Below are positions 1 through 8,157 of a stretch of DNA of 64,000 nt, piece by piece (within the stretch, counting starts at the first letter, position 1; every line of letters starts with the position of its first letter). The DNA is from Chthoniobacteraceae bacterium (GTDB lineage Bacteria > Verrucomicrobiota > Verrucomicrobiia > Chthoniobacterales > Chthoniobacteraceae), in NCBI GenBank assembly GCA_947476045.1, contig CANJNZ010000010.1:18374-82373 (forward strand). Direction: 5' to 3'. Below the pieces are notes generated by a model. It worked only from the letters and a program-made list of their open reading frames with translations. It had not been told where the DNA came from and did no database searches. The position numbers and the translations under genes were made by a program.

Positions 1-1032
1 GAGTGAAGATACCGTGGTCGCATCGAGCGTCACTGCGGTCGGTGCTAGAGGTGCGGCAATACTGACTGTGAGCGCCTTTTCGATAAAGCGGTTTGCGTCC
101 GCAGTATCCACCGCACGCACGCGGATCCAGTAGGTCGTGCCCGGTGCTACCGCAGAAAAATTGAACGGCTGCGGCAAAAGTTGCCCGCCTGCGATGGTGA
201 ACTTCGCATTGTCCGTCGAGCCATCGCCCGTGACGAACGACAGCGTGTGCGAAACCGGCGCTGACTTCCGGTCAATGACCTGCAGCGTTCCAATCGCCGC
301 CGTCTGCGCCGGGAAAAACTGCGAAGGTGAAAGCACCACATCATCCGGCGTCGGCGGGATGAAAATCCTTTCGAGTGTGAGCGCCTGCCAGATCGGATTG
401 CGGTCGCCAGCCTCATTTGCGCCGAAAAGACTCCCCATCTGCACCGTTACTGTGCTCGTGGGCGCGATGAACTCGTAGCTGAAAAGAGTGGCGCGATTTT
501 GCGAATACGTTTGCCCCGGCGACACGCCCAGCGAGGTGATTTCATCCACCGCATTCTGTCCGTTCACGCGGATGTCCCATTTCCGATCCTCGAAGCGATT
601 CGCCGAAATCAGCACCTGCAGCTTGTAGCGTTCTCCCGCCGTCACTGCGAGCTGCGCGCTGAGCGTGTCGGGAGAGGATGCCCAGCGGATGTCTTGCAGA
701 ATTTCCTCAAGCTCATTCGCATCTGTCGAAGAACCGAACTCCGGCCGTGTCCCCCATGGCGTCACATTGTTCGGCCCGTAGAGCACCGCGCCGGGGATAG
801 ACTGCGTGTCCGGCAGAAAAGTCACCCCACTGACAGTGCGCGCCGGATCGTTTGCCGAGAAATTAATCGCGTAGATAAACTCGCCCGTGAGATCAAAATC
901 CTGCGGCCCTGTGATCTGCGTGACCGAGCCGAGGCTGACCGTGGTATTCGCAACAGCAGGCACGGCGTCAAAAAAGAACGCCACACAAAGCGTCGCGACA
1001 ACATAAAAAACAAACTGGCGGAGAAATGGCAT
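1..1032 (-). CDS. Secreted cadherin-like repeat protein, 3' end beyond the window
   Basis: The minus strand is open without a stop from an ATG at 1032 to the left edge, about 344 codons. The protein starts with a hydrophobic signal peptide (MPFLRQFVFYVVATLCVAFF) and a likely Ala-x-Ala cleavage site near residue 27. A galactose-binding-like beta domain may follow. Near residues 240-320 there is a stretch resembling a cadherin/Ig-like repeat (PAQTAAIGTLQVID, later APGTTYWIRVRAVD). It is probably exported and large; its function is unknown. The frame stays open upstream to another ATG at 1152 that has GAGGAAGG before it, but that start would put about 40 polar residues ahead of the signal peptide, so 1032 is preferred. 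Confidence 0.7.
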   Translation of the reverse strand, partial: MPFLRQFVFYVVATLCVAFFFDAVPAVANTTVSLGSVTQITGPQDFDLTGEFIYAINFSANDPARTVSGVTFLPDTQSIPGAVLYGPNNVTPWGTRPEFGSSTDANELEEILQDIRWASSPDTLSAQLAVTAGERYKLQVLISANRFEDRKWDIRVNGQNAVDEITSLGVSPGQTYSQNRATLFSYEFIAPTSTVTVQMGSLFGANEAGDRNPIWQALTLERIFIPPTPDDVVLSPSQFFPAQTAAIGTLQVIDRKSAPVSHTLSFVTGDGSTDNAKFTIAGGQLLPQPFNFSAVAPGTTYWIRVRAVDTADANRFIEKALTVSIAAPLAPTAVTLDATTVSSL

Positions 1033-1150
1033 ACGGGTGCCGATAATGCGGACGACACAGGTGGCATGGCCTATCACTTTCGTCCAGCGTTGAACATAAG
1101 GCGCCGGATTCGGCTCGCCAGTGCGGTGTTGATGTGATTTTTCCAGCGCC

Positions 1151-1756
1151 ATGTCTGGAAGCCTTCCTCATCACGCAGAAAACCCCGAGCAAAAGCGCAT
1201 CGGCATCTTCATCTCCGTCCTCGCCGTGGTCATGGCGATTGTATCCGCCCTTGCGCATCAACAGGCGAATCAGATGATCGTTAAGGAAGTGAAGGCGTCC
1301 AACGGCTACGCATGGTATCAGGCCAAGCGCCAGCGCAGCTACGCCAACGAACTCGAACTCAAACGCATCGAATTTGAACTCGCTGGAACGCCCACCGACG
1401 CGCAGCGAAAAATTATCGAGGAGCAAAAGAGCAAACTCGCCGCGAAGAACGCCGAGTATGAAACAGAGAACAAGGACATCCTCGTGATAGCCGAAGCTGA
1501 CCGCACTGCTGCCGAGACCGCTGCCCACAAACACCACTGGTTTGAATTCTCAGAAATCTGCCTCCACATCGCCGTCGTCCTCTGTTCCCTCGTGCTGCTC
1601 ACTGAGGTCAAAGTCTTCTTTCAACTCGGTGTCGGTGTCACTGTGATTGGCCTCTGCCTAGCCGCCTATGCGCACTTCGGAGGCCACTCACACTCCGCTG
1701 AACATGATGTGCAACCCGCTGCCAGCACGCAGCACTCGGCACCTTCCGCGCATTAA
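1151..1756 (+). CDS. DUF4337-like membrane protein
   Basis: This 201-aa protein has one N-terminal membrane segment (IGIFISVLAVVMAIVSALA), a charged, probably coiled-coil middle rich in Lys/Glu, and two C-terminal membrane segments (near residues 138-155 and 160-175). It ends in a His-rich tail. The arrangement, including the SNGYAWYQAKRQRSYANEL stretch, matches DUF4337, a family of unknown function. Its start lies head to head with the cadherin-like gene. Its TAA stop overlaps the stop of the convergent tatD gene by four bases. Confidence 0.75.
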   Translation: MSGSLPHHAENPEQKRIGIFISVLAVVMAIVSALAHQQANQMIVKEVKASNGYAWYQAKRQRSYANELELKRIEFELAGTPTDAQRKIIEEQKSKLAAKNAEYETENKDILVIAEADRTAAETAAHKHHWFEFSEICLHIAVVLCSLVLLTEVKVFFQLGVGVTVIGLCLAAYAHFGGHSHSAEHDVQPAASTQHSAPSAH

Positions 1757-2532
1757 TCGGGGAACGTGAAGAATGCGGTCGCGGTGGCTTCGGTTTCGGC
1801 GGCGAGTTGTGTTAGGGGAATGTTGCGGAGGGTGGCGATGCGTTCGGCGATATTGCGGACGTGGGCGGGCTCGCAGACTTTGCCGCGATGGGGCTCGGGG
1901 GCGAGGTAGGGGCAGTCGGTTTCGAGCATGAATTTCCCGGCGGGGACGGTGGCGGCGCTGGCCTGGGCGTCGGGGGCGTTTTTAAAAGTGACGATGCCGG
2001 TGAAGCTGACGAGGTGGCCGAGGGCGATGACTTCTGCGGCGTGCGCGGGGGATTTGCCGAAGCAGTGGAAGACGGCACGGATGCAGCCTGTGTATTCGCG
2101 GAGGATGGCGAGGGTGTCGTCCCACGCGGCGCGCTCGTGGATGACGACGGGTTTGCGTAGTTCGACGGCGAGGTCGAGCTGTGTGCGAAATGCGGTGGCT
2201 TGTGCGATGCGCGAGGCGGTGTCGTCCTTGGCGAGGCGAAAGTAGTCGAGCCCGGTTTCGCCGATGGCGACGACGCGCGGGTGCTGTGCGATTTCGCGGA
2301 GCGATGGGAGGAAGTCAGGGCGTTCGTCGGGGATGTGGTTGGGGTGAATGCCGGCGGCTGCGAAGATTTTTTGGAACTGGATGGCGAGTTCGCGGACGCG
2401 CTGGCTACTTTCCAGCCCAGTTCCGATGGCGACGAAGCGGGTGACGTCCGCACTTTCCGCACGAGCGAGGACGCCGGGGAAGTCTGCCTGAAACTGGGGG
2501 TAGTCGAGATGGGCGTGGGTGTCGGTGAGCAT
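1753..2532 (-). CDS. tatD: TatD family metal-dependent hydrolase
   Basis: The 259-aa product is a complete TatD/YcfH-type TIM-barrel hydrolase, a putative 3'-5' DNase or RNase of the cytoplasm. Metal-ligand motifs are visible: DTHAHLDYPQF at the N-terminus, AIGETGLDYF near residue 92, FHCFGKSP near 156 and LLETDCPYLAPEPHRGK-type residues near 203. The length fits the family (about 255-265 aa). It is convergent with the DUF4337 gene and separated from the next minus-strand gene by a short gap. The substrate cannot be inferred from sequence. Confidence 0.9.
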   Translation of the reverse strand: MLTDTHAHLDYPQFQADFPGVLARAESADVTRFVAIGTGLESSQRVRELAIQFQKIFAAAGIHPNHIPDERPDFLPSLREIAQHPRVVAIGETGLDYFRLAKDDTASRIAQATAFRTQLDLAVELRKPVVIHERAAWDDTLAILREYTGCIRAVFHCFGKSPAHAAEVIALGHLVSFTGIVTFKNAPDAQASAATVPAGKFMLETDCPYLAPEPHRGKVCEPAHVRNIAERIATLRNIPLTQLAAETEATATAFFTFPD

Positions 2533-2547
2533 GGAAAAGCAAAGACG

Positions 2548-2799
2548 CTACAGCTTTTTCCACTCTTTATAAATCCCAAGAAGTATCACTCCGAACATGA
2601 GTGAGAGCATGACTATTTTTACCATGTTGTGCATCCAGAACCTGAACGGTTTGTCCGAGCGCGACGTTCCTTTTCCACCGTTTACTCGCGTAATTTCGCC
2701 ATCGCGTATGTCTCGAAATATGCTGATGGCGAAACAGGATATAATGACTGACATAAAGGCAGTCATAACTGTCAGCTCAGTTGTAGAGTGAACGCTCAC
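2548..2799 (-). CDS. Small two-helix membrane protein
   Basis: This small protein of about 83 aa has two predicted membrane helices (around MTAFMSVIISCFAISIF and IVMLSLMFGVILLGIY) separated by a basic loop. No family was recognised. I chose the GTG at 2799 because it overlaps the fabH stop codon (GTGA), a common translational-coupling layout. An ATG at 2766, just before the first helix, is an alternative. It would be the last gene of the yceD-rpmF-plsX-fabH transcription unit. Local base composition is lower in GC than its neighbours. Confidence 0.5.
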   Translation of the reverse strand: MSVHSTTELTVMTAFMSVIISCFAISIFRDIRDGEITRVNGGKGTSRSDKPFRFWMHNMVKIVMLSLMFGVILLGIYKEWKKL

Positions 2800-3815
2800 C
2801 ACTGAATGACGGAGCTGGCCCACGTGAGGCCGCCGCCGAAGACGACGAGGAGGACGTAGTCGCCGACTTTCATGCGGTTGGTGCGGTTGGCTTCGTCGAG
2901 GGCGATGGCGACTGCGGCGGCGCTGGTGTTGCCGAAGCGGTCGAGGTTGATCATGAAGCGGTCCATCGGGACTTCGAGGCGGTCGGCGATGGCTTCGATG
3001 ATGCGGAGATTGGCTTGATGGGGGATGATGCAGGCGAGGTCGGCGGGCGTGAGGCCGGCGTCGTCGAGGACCTGCCGCGCGCTTTCGACCATGGCGGTGA
3101 CGGCGTGTTTGTAGGTCTCGCGTCCGTTCATCTGGATGGTGGCGTGGCGCTCGGCGGCGTTCTCCGCTGTGGTGGGAAGTGCGCAGCCGCCGCCGGGAAT
3201 TTTGAGGATGTCTGCGAGTTCGCCGTTACTGCCCATGCGTGTGGCAATGACACCGTGGCCGTGTGCGCGATGGCGGAGGATGGCCGCGCCAGCGCCGTCG
3301 CCGAAGAGGACGCAGGTGTTGCGGTCGGTCCAGTTGACGATGCTGGAAAGTTTCTCCGCGCCGATGACGAGGATAGTGTCGTGCGTGTGGGAGGTGATGA
3401 ACTGCTGGGCGATTTCGATGCCGTAGAGAAAGCCGGAGCATGCTGCGCTGACGTCGAAGCACGCGGCGTTCTTCGCGCCGATTTTTGTCTGCACGAAGCA
3501 GGCGGTGCTGGGGAAGAACATATCGGGCGTGACGGTGGCCACGATGATGAGATCAATTTCTTCGGCGGTGATGCCCGCATTTTCCAAGGCGGCGAGCGCG
3601 GCCTTGGCGGCCATGTCGCTGGTGAGTTCACCATCGGCGGCGATGCGGCGTTGCTTGATGCCGGTGCGTGTGGTGATCCACTCGTCGGTGGTCTCGACGC
3701 TTTTTTCGAGATCTGCGTTGGTGAGAATTTTTTCCGGCACGTAGCTGCCGGTGCCGATGATGGAGACGGTGCGTTTCGGCGAGTTGTTACGCGGGTGTGG
3801 CTGTGGCTTGATCAT
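2796..3815 (-). CDS. fabH: Beta-ketoacyl-ACP synthase III
   Basis: KAS III condenses acetyl-CoA with malonyl-ACP to start fatty-acid synthesis in the cytoplasm. The 339-aa protein has the full thiolase fold. The catalytic triad is visible: Cys in DVSAACSGFLYG, His in IIPHQANLRI and Asn in RFGNTSAAA, with the glycine-rich VVFGGGLTWAS near the C-terminus. About 15 residues precede the conserved VSIIGTGSYVP. The start overlaps the 3' end of plsX by 29 bases, consistent with the classic plsX-fabH operon. Confidence 0.95.
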   Translation of the reverse strand: MIKPQPHPRNNSPKRTVSIIGTGSYVPEKILTNADLEKSVETTDEWITTRTGIKQRRIAADGELTSDMAAKAALAALENAGITAEEIDLIIVATVTPDMFFPSTACFVQTKIGAKNAACFDVSAACSGFLYGIEIAQQFITSHTHDTILVIGAEKLSSIVNWTDRNTCVLFGDGAGAAILRHRAHGHGVIATRMGSNGELADILKIPGGGCALPTTAENAAERHATIQMNGRETYKHAVTAMVESARQVLDDAGLTPADLACIIPHQANLRIIEAIADRLEVPMDRFMINLDRFGNTSAAAVAIALDEANRTNRMKVGDYVLLVVFGGGLTWASSVIQW

Positions 3816-4812
3816 GGTGGCGCTGGACGGCTTCGATGATGTGCGGGTTGACTTCGTGGCGGATGGTTTCGCAGGCCATGCGCAGGGCGTTTTTCATGGC
3901 GAGTGCGGACGCGCCGCCGTGGGAAATGATGGTGACTCCGTTGACGCCGAGCAGCGGCATCCCGCCGTATTCGTCGGCGTTGGTTTTTTTGTGGATGCGC
4001 TTGAATGCGGGCTTGGCGAGCAGTCCGCCGATTTTCGTGCGGAGGCTGGAGTGAATCTCGGTCCTGATCATGGAGAACATGGCGTGGGCCATGGCTTCGC
4101 ACGTTTTGAGGAGGATGTTGCCGACGAATCCATCGCACACGATCACGTCGGGCGGGTCATTGAAAAGATCGTGTCCCTCGACGTTGCCCCGGAAGTTCAG
4201 CGCGGGGATGGCCCGGAGTAGTGCGCGGGTTTCCTTCGTGGCTGCGTTTCCTTTTTCCTCCTCGGTGCCGTTGGACATGAGGCCGATTTCGGGATTTTTC
4301 CGACCGAGCACGCTCTGCGCGTAGGCCGCGCCCATGAATGCGTTTTGCACGATGTGCGAAGGCTCGGCGTCGGGATTCGCGCCGGCGTCAATGAGCACCC
4401 AGTGCTTGCCAAGTGATGGCATGATGCTCGCAATGGCCGGGCGCTCGATGCCGGGAAGGCAGCGCAATTTGATGAGCGAAGCCGTGACCGCCGCGCCTGT
4501 GTGTCCGGCGCTGACGATGGCCTGTGCCTTGCCGTCTTTCACCAAGTCCACCGCACGAGAAACGGAGCTATCCTTTTTCCGCCGCACGGAATCGAGGCCG
4601 CTGTCCGCCATGTCCACGACTTGCGTGGTGTGGACGATTTCGATGCGCGAGTCGTTGCAGCCGTGCTTGCGCAGCTCGGCTTCGATGCGCGGCGTGTCGC
4701 CGGTGAGGAAGAGCCTTGTGATGTGGGGGAACTCGCGGAGGGCGAGCACTGCGCCGTGGATGATATTTTCCGGGGCGTAGTCGCCGCCCATTGCATCTAG
4801 CGCGATTTTCAT
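3787..4812 (-). CDS. plsX: Phosphate acyltransferase PlsX
   Basis: PlsX converts acyl-ACP to acyl-phosphate, feeding PlsY for phospholipid synthesis at the inner face of the membrane. The ATG at 4812 gives MKIALDAMGGDYAPE, the typical PlsX N-terminus. The frame extends 13 codons upstream but those are not family-like. Other family stretches are SAGHTGAAV, SNGTEEEKGN, VVCDGF-type residues (DVIVCDGFVGNILLK) and YGGMPLLGVNG. Length is 341 aa, normal for the family. It sits between rpmF and fabH; a hairpin lies between it and rpmF. Confidence 0.95.
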   Translation of the reverse strand: MKIALDAMGGDYAPENIIHGAVLALREFPHITRLFLTGDTPRIEAELRKHGCNDSRIEIVHTTQVVDMADSGLDSVRRKKDSSVSRAVDLVKDGKAQAIVSAGHTGAAVTASLIKLRCLPGIERPAIASIMPSLGKHWVLIDAGANPDAEPSHIVQNAFMGAAYAQSVLGRKNPEIGLMSNGTEEEKGNAATKETRALLRAIPALNFRGNVEGHDLFNDPPDVIVCDGFVGNILLKTCEAMAHAMFSMIRTEIHSSLRTKIGGLLAKPAFKRIHKKTNADEYGGMPLLGVNGVTIISHGGASALAMKNALRMACETIRHEVNPHIIEAVQRHHDQATATPA

Positions 4813-4865
4813 CAGGTGGAAGAGGGGGTGCCCATGCGTAGGCAAAGGCAAAAAAGCATCAAGCC

Positions 4866-4908
4866 AAAAAACAACTCAGCCGCCGCGCAATGAAGCGGGG
4901 CGGCTGAG
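4866..4908 (-). terminator. Intrinsic terminator or attenuator between rpmF and plsX
   Basis: On the minus strand, CTCAGCCGCC pairs with GGCGGCTGAG (4875-4884 with 4899-4908) and is followed by a T-rich run (TTGTTTTTTGG, 4864-4874). This is a strong rho-independent terminator shape about 20 bases after the rpmF stop. It probably lets ribosomal-protein expression exceed that of plsX-fabH, with readthrough supplying the downstream genes. Confidence 0.75.
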
Positions 4909-4926
4909 GGGTTTTGGAAAATTTGC

Positions 4927-5106
4927 TTACGCGCCAATCGTGAGCACCTGGCGTCCGGCATAATAGCCGCAACTTGGGCACGCGCGATGGCTCTGGCAGG
5001 TGCTGCTGCACTTGCTGCATTTATTGAGCAGCGGTGCGTGCCAGCGGAGTGATGCTTTGTGCGTGCGGAGACGCATCTTGGATTTTTTACGTTTTGGGAC
5101 GCCCAT
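4927..5106 (-). CDS. rpmF: 50S ribosomal protein L32
   Basis: The 59-aa protein begins MGVPKRKKSKMRLRTHKASL and has a C-terminal zinc-binding CxxC...CxxC pattern (CSKCSS, then CPSCGYYAGRQVL), which is diagnostic of bL32. Length is normal. It lies 13 bases downstream of the YceD gene and upstream of plsX, the arrangement seen in many bacteria. The retained cysteines mean it is the zinc-dependent form. Confidence 0.95.
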   Translation of the reverse strand: MGVPKRKKSKMRLRTHKASLRWHAPLLNKCSKCSSTCQSHRACPSCGYYAGRQVLTIGA

Positions 5107-5119
5107 GTTTCTGTGTTAG

Positions 5120-5578
5120 TTAAAGTTTCAGTTTATCAAGTGACTTCCATGCATCGCGATTATCTTCGAGTGGCTCGACGACGGCGACTTTATCAGTGAA
5201 AAAATCGGCCTTGCAGACGTTTTCACCGCTCCAGTCGCAGTGCGGATGGGCCGGAAGGGCGAGCAAGATGTCTTCCCTGATGTGTTCTGTCAAGTCCACC
5301 GTCTCACGACCTTCGAGTTCGATCTGGCATGCGAAATCCGGCACCTCCAGCACCTGCCGGAATTTTTTCAGACAGCGCACACATTCACACTCCACCTCGG
5401 CGGACACAGTCCCCGTGGCAAAAAGCCCGCCCTCACTCAGCCCCACATCGAGGCTGTAGTGGATCGGCCCCACGGCACGTGCGCGCGCGTGCGGGTCTTT
5501 GAGTTCGAGCACTTCGGACGATTCCTCGCCTTCATAGTGCTTCCCGTCCTCCGGAATCTGCAAAACATGAACCTTCAT
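5120..5578 (-). CDS. YceD/DUF177 family protein
   Basis: DUF177/YceD proteins are linked to 23S rRNA accumulation in other organisms and are almost always encoded just before rpmF, as here. The 152-aa product has the conserved paired cysteines ECECVRCLKKF and the acidic VDLTEHIREDILLALPAHPHC region, followed by a third cysteine pair-like segment (CKADF). The ATG at 5578 (MKVHVLQIPEDG) is preferred over upstream codons that give non-family sequence. Confidence 0.85.
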   Translation of the reverse strand: MKVHVLQIPEDGKHYEGEESSEVLELKDPHARARAVGPIHYSLDVGLSEGGLFATGTVSAEVECECVRCLKKFRQVLEVPDFACQIELEGRETVDLTEHIREDILLALPAHPHCDWSGENVCKADFFTDKVAVVEPLEDNRDAWKSLDKLKL

Positions 5579-5663
5579 GGCGGGGGATAGTAAACAGCGT
5601 CGCGCAGATTTCCAGCAAAGTGTGAGAGCGTTTGCAGTTTCATTGGGCGAAGCGCGGATTCGC

Positions 5664-6059
5664 TCAAGCGTGATCTGCAATCACCGGGGCGCGGTCATTG
5701 CCGAGGCGGCAGACTTGCTCGGGGGTGGCGGGCTGGGTGAGGATTTTGAGGAGGCGGTAGTCTTTTCCGGGCGGGGTGGGGAGCAGGAGACCATCTAGTG
5801 CAGTGCCTGCCGGGACATCCTCCCAGTTTTGCTGGCCGGTGGATTTGTCCTTTTCGCCGAAGCGGGAGATGTCGGGGATAATGACGGACTCGGCCTGCTC
5901 GCGGCGGAGCCAGTAGTTGCGGCTTTCACTGCGTGCGGGCCCGCCAAAGATGACATTTTCAAAAGGCACATCGAACTTCCCGGCCGCGCTGCGCAGGAGG
6001 ACGCGGGTGCGCTGGCCGGGCCTCACTTCCTTGCCGGATTGGACGTAGCGGTTACACAT
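5664..6059 (-). CDS. Hypothetical protein with MCNRY start, faintly SRAP-like
   Basis: This 131-aa product was not firmly recognised. It starts MCNRYVQSG, where Cys2 would be exposed after Met removal, as in SRAP/HMCES abasic-site proteins (usual start MCGRY). It ends with ILTQPATPEQ and NDRAPVIA, recalling the SRAP C-terminal threonine/arginine-proline motif. The middle lacks the SRAP core (no WGL, no NARAET, no EW motif) and the protein is about 90 residues short. It may be a degenerate SRAP relative or an unrelated small protein. It sits between the VanX-like gene and yceD. Confidence 0.45.
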   Translation of the reverse strand: MCNRYVQSGKEVRPGQRTRVLLRSAAGKFDVPFENVIFGGPARSESRNYWLRREQAESVIIPDISRFGEKDKSTGQQNWEDVPAGTALDGLLLPTPPGKDYRLLKILTQPATPEQVCRLGNDRAPVIADHA

Positions 6060-6106
6060 GATGGGAAAGGATGAGGGATGAGCGACGAAGGATAAAGGAT
6101 GATTGC

Positions 6107-6878
6107 CTAACGGGGTTGGCGTGGTGGAGTTGCTGTGTCGGATGGGCGCTGTGCTGCCTGGCTCTTGGTGGTGGCAGGTGTCACTTGCGGAGCAGGCCAG
6201 CGCCCATCTTTTCCCGGCAACAAGGAATCCACCTGCACGGGCGTGAAGGTGCGCCAGTGTTTTCCGATAAAATGCCACCATTCGGTTTTCATCCCGAGGA
6301 AACCGCCGCGCCCCATCGCATTTTGCAGGAGCTTGAGGTTTGCGGCGATGTGAGGATCGGGACCGCGGTAGTGCATGCCTGCGGATGCGCTGAAGTCGTC
6401 GAAATCCGTGGGCATTTTCATCTCCTTTCCTGCACTGTCCACGAGCGTGGCATCCACCGCGATGCCCCATGTATGCAGTGCGCGACCGCTGCCCGGGGAG
6501 GAAACGAAAGATCCGTTTTTCGAAATTTCCCAAAGCGCCTGCTGTATCTCGGGAGGCCGGTATGCATCCCATATCTTCAGTCCGTAGCCCTGAGGTCGCA
6601 ACCATGCCTGCGCGACCTTGAGCCCATCGGCGATATGACGGCGCACGATGCAACGTGCCTTGGGAGGATATAGCTGTCTTCCGGCGATGTTGCGAGGGGT
6701 TGCATAGCGGAGTTCGACGAGGATGGTGTTGTCCACTGTGGCGAGATCCACGAGTGGGTCGTCCGCAGGAGGCGGGGGGGGCTGTTGTTTTTGGCGGAGT
6801 TTTCGCGGGGCTGGCGATTTCCATACCGAGGACTGCGAGCAGGCAGGCGGCGGTCATCAAACTACGGCGAAAAGGCAT
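6107..6878 (-). CDS. VanX/DdpX-type D-Ala-D-Ala dipeptidase, frameshifted at a poly-C tract
   Basis: The body (6107-6751) is a zinc dipeptidase that would cleave D-Ala-D-Ala. It shows the VanX ligands HTWGIAVDATL (His, Asp) and TEWWHF (catalytic Glu, third ligand His), plus IWDAYRPPEIQ. The body frame alone begins at a GTG at 6751 without a leader. A perfect signal peptide (MPFRRSLMTAACLLAVLG) starts at the ATG at 6878 in another frame. The two join exactly if one base is removed from an eight-C run at 6774-6781, giving a Pro-rich linker into DDPLVDLATVDN. This is a sequencing error, phase variation or decay. With the leader restored it would be a periplasmic peptidoglycan-recycling enzyme. 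Confidence 0.7.
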
Positions 6879-6973
6879 GTCTGCGCTTATGAGAATGGTG
6901 ATGCGGGGAATCAAAACAAAACAGGCGTGCTGCCAAAAATGCGCCGCGATGTCTTTTGCGAAAGGCGACAACA

Positions 6974-7258
6974 TCAATCCTCCCAAACTGGGCAATATTC
7001 GTATTCGGGGTATGCGTGTTCGCTGTAGAAGGCGATTTCGCGAAGGCGGCGTTCGCACGGGACAGGGCGTTCACGGAAGCGCCAGGCGAGGGCGTCTATT
7101 TGATCCATGAGGGCGATGACATGGGCGGGTGTTGTGATGCGGCGGAAGCCATCGGCGAGATAGCCCTCATCGAGGCAGCGGCGGAGGTCGTAGAGGATGC
7201 AGGAGTCGGTGGCGAATGCAGGGTTGCCGCGCATCGGGAGAGTGTGAGTGTAGGACAT
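6974..7258 (-). CDS. Small hypothetical protein
   Basis: An open frame of 94 codons starts at an ATG at 7258 (MSYTHTLPMRGNP). The product contains an alpha-helical middle (HVIALMDQIDALAWRFRER) and ends in an acidic, aromatic tail (YPEYEYCPVWED). No family was recognised and no clear ribosome binding site is visible. It is retained because the composition looks protein-like and the interval is otherwise empty on both strands. It could also start at the ATG at 7234. Confidence 0.35.
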   Translation of the reverse strand: MSYTHTLPMRGNPAFATDSCILYDLRRCLDEGYLADGFRRITTPAHVIALMDQIDALAWRFRERPVPCERRLREIAFYSEHAYPEYEYCPVWED

Positions 7259-7506
7259 GCCGGGATCGCAGCACGCCCCGCCGCGCAAGCAATGCGGGTG
7301 ACGGAAAAATCTGTGGCCGCCGATTGGACGATTGACTTTAGGGCGACGCTGGGGAAGCGGGTGGAAAATGACGAATGGCGGGTTGTGTCGTGGAGCCATG
7401 CCGTATGAGCATTTACCTGTGGTTTGAGTTGCGGGTTGTTGTCTGCTTTTGAGCGCAGAGGGATTGACCGATCAAAGTCGCTGACTACTTTCGCCCGACT
7501 TTTCCC

Positions 7507-8103
7507 ATGCGCTTTCATGATTTTATCCGCGACTCGGCTGGCTGGCATCTCGTCGGCGATGACACGCTTTTTGCGAATCCGTATCTCGAAGTTCACAAGG
7601 TGACGGTGACTTCGCCGACACGGGCGACGCCTTTTGATTGGACGGTTACGCATCGGAAGGGGGCGGTGGTAGTGGCGCCGCTGACGGAGGAGGGGAAGTT
7701 CCTGCTCGTGCGGCAGGAGCGGGTGCCGATTCGTGCGACGATTTGGGAGTTTCCGGCGGGGCAGATTGATGCCAACGAGGAACCGGATGCGATCCGCGCG
7801 ACGGGGTTGCGTGAGTTGCACGAGGAGGCGGGGCATACGCTGGCACCGGGCGGGGAGATGATTTCGCTGGGGCATTTTTTCCCGAGTGCGGGGTTTACCG
7901 ATGAGCATAGTCATCTGCTGCTGGCGCGTCCGGTCATCGCGGCGGAAGGCGGTGCGCGGCCCGATGAGTCGGAGGCGATTACGGAGTGTCGTGCATTTTC
8001 TCCCGCTGAGTTGCGCGGGATGATTGCGAGCGGTGAAGTGCGCGATGCAAATACGCTGGCGGCGTTTGCGCGGATGGTGGCGATGGGTGTGGTGAATATT
8101 TAA
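7507..8103 (+). CDS. NUDIX hydrolase, ADP-ribose pyrophosphatase-like
   Basis: The 198-aa product has the layout of NudF/ADP-ribose pyrophosphatases: an N-terminal beta domain with VTHRKGAVVVAPLTEEGKFLLVRQERVP (conserved ends only), then EFPAGQIDANEEPD and RELHEEAGH, which together form the NUDIX box. The spacing between the first Glu and REL is two to three residues longer than the consensus. A GHFFPSAGFTDE segment follows the box, as in this subfamily. It probably removes ADP-ribose or a similar nucleotide sugar. tatC follows after 54 bases on the same strand. Confidence 0.85.
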   Translation: MRFHDFIRDSAGWHLVGDDTLFANPYLEVHKVTVTSPTRATPFDWTVTHRKGAVVVAPLTEEGKFLLVRQERVPIRATIWEFPAGQIDANEEPDAIRATGLRELHEEAGHTLAPGGEMISLGHFFPSAGFTDEHSHLLLARPVIAAEGGARPDESEAITECRAFSPAELRGMIASGEVRDANTLAAFARMVAMGVVNI

Positions 8104-8157
8104 CGCGATGGGATTGCGCTTCACACGGCAAGCCCGACTCAGCATCTTCCGCCGCCC

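Noticed and set aside
7096..8145. 349-codon minus-strand open frame opposite the NUDIX gene
   Set aside because: Low-complexity Arg/His/Pro shadow; the plus strand carries a clear NUDIX gene.
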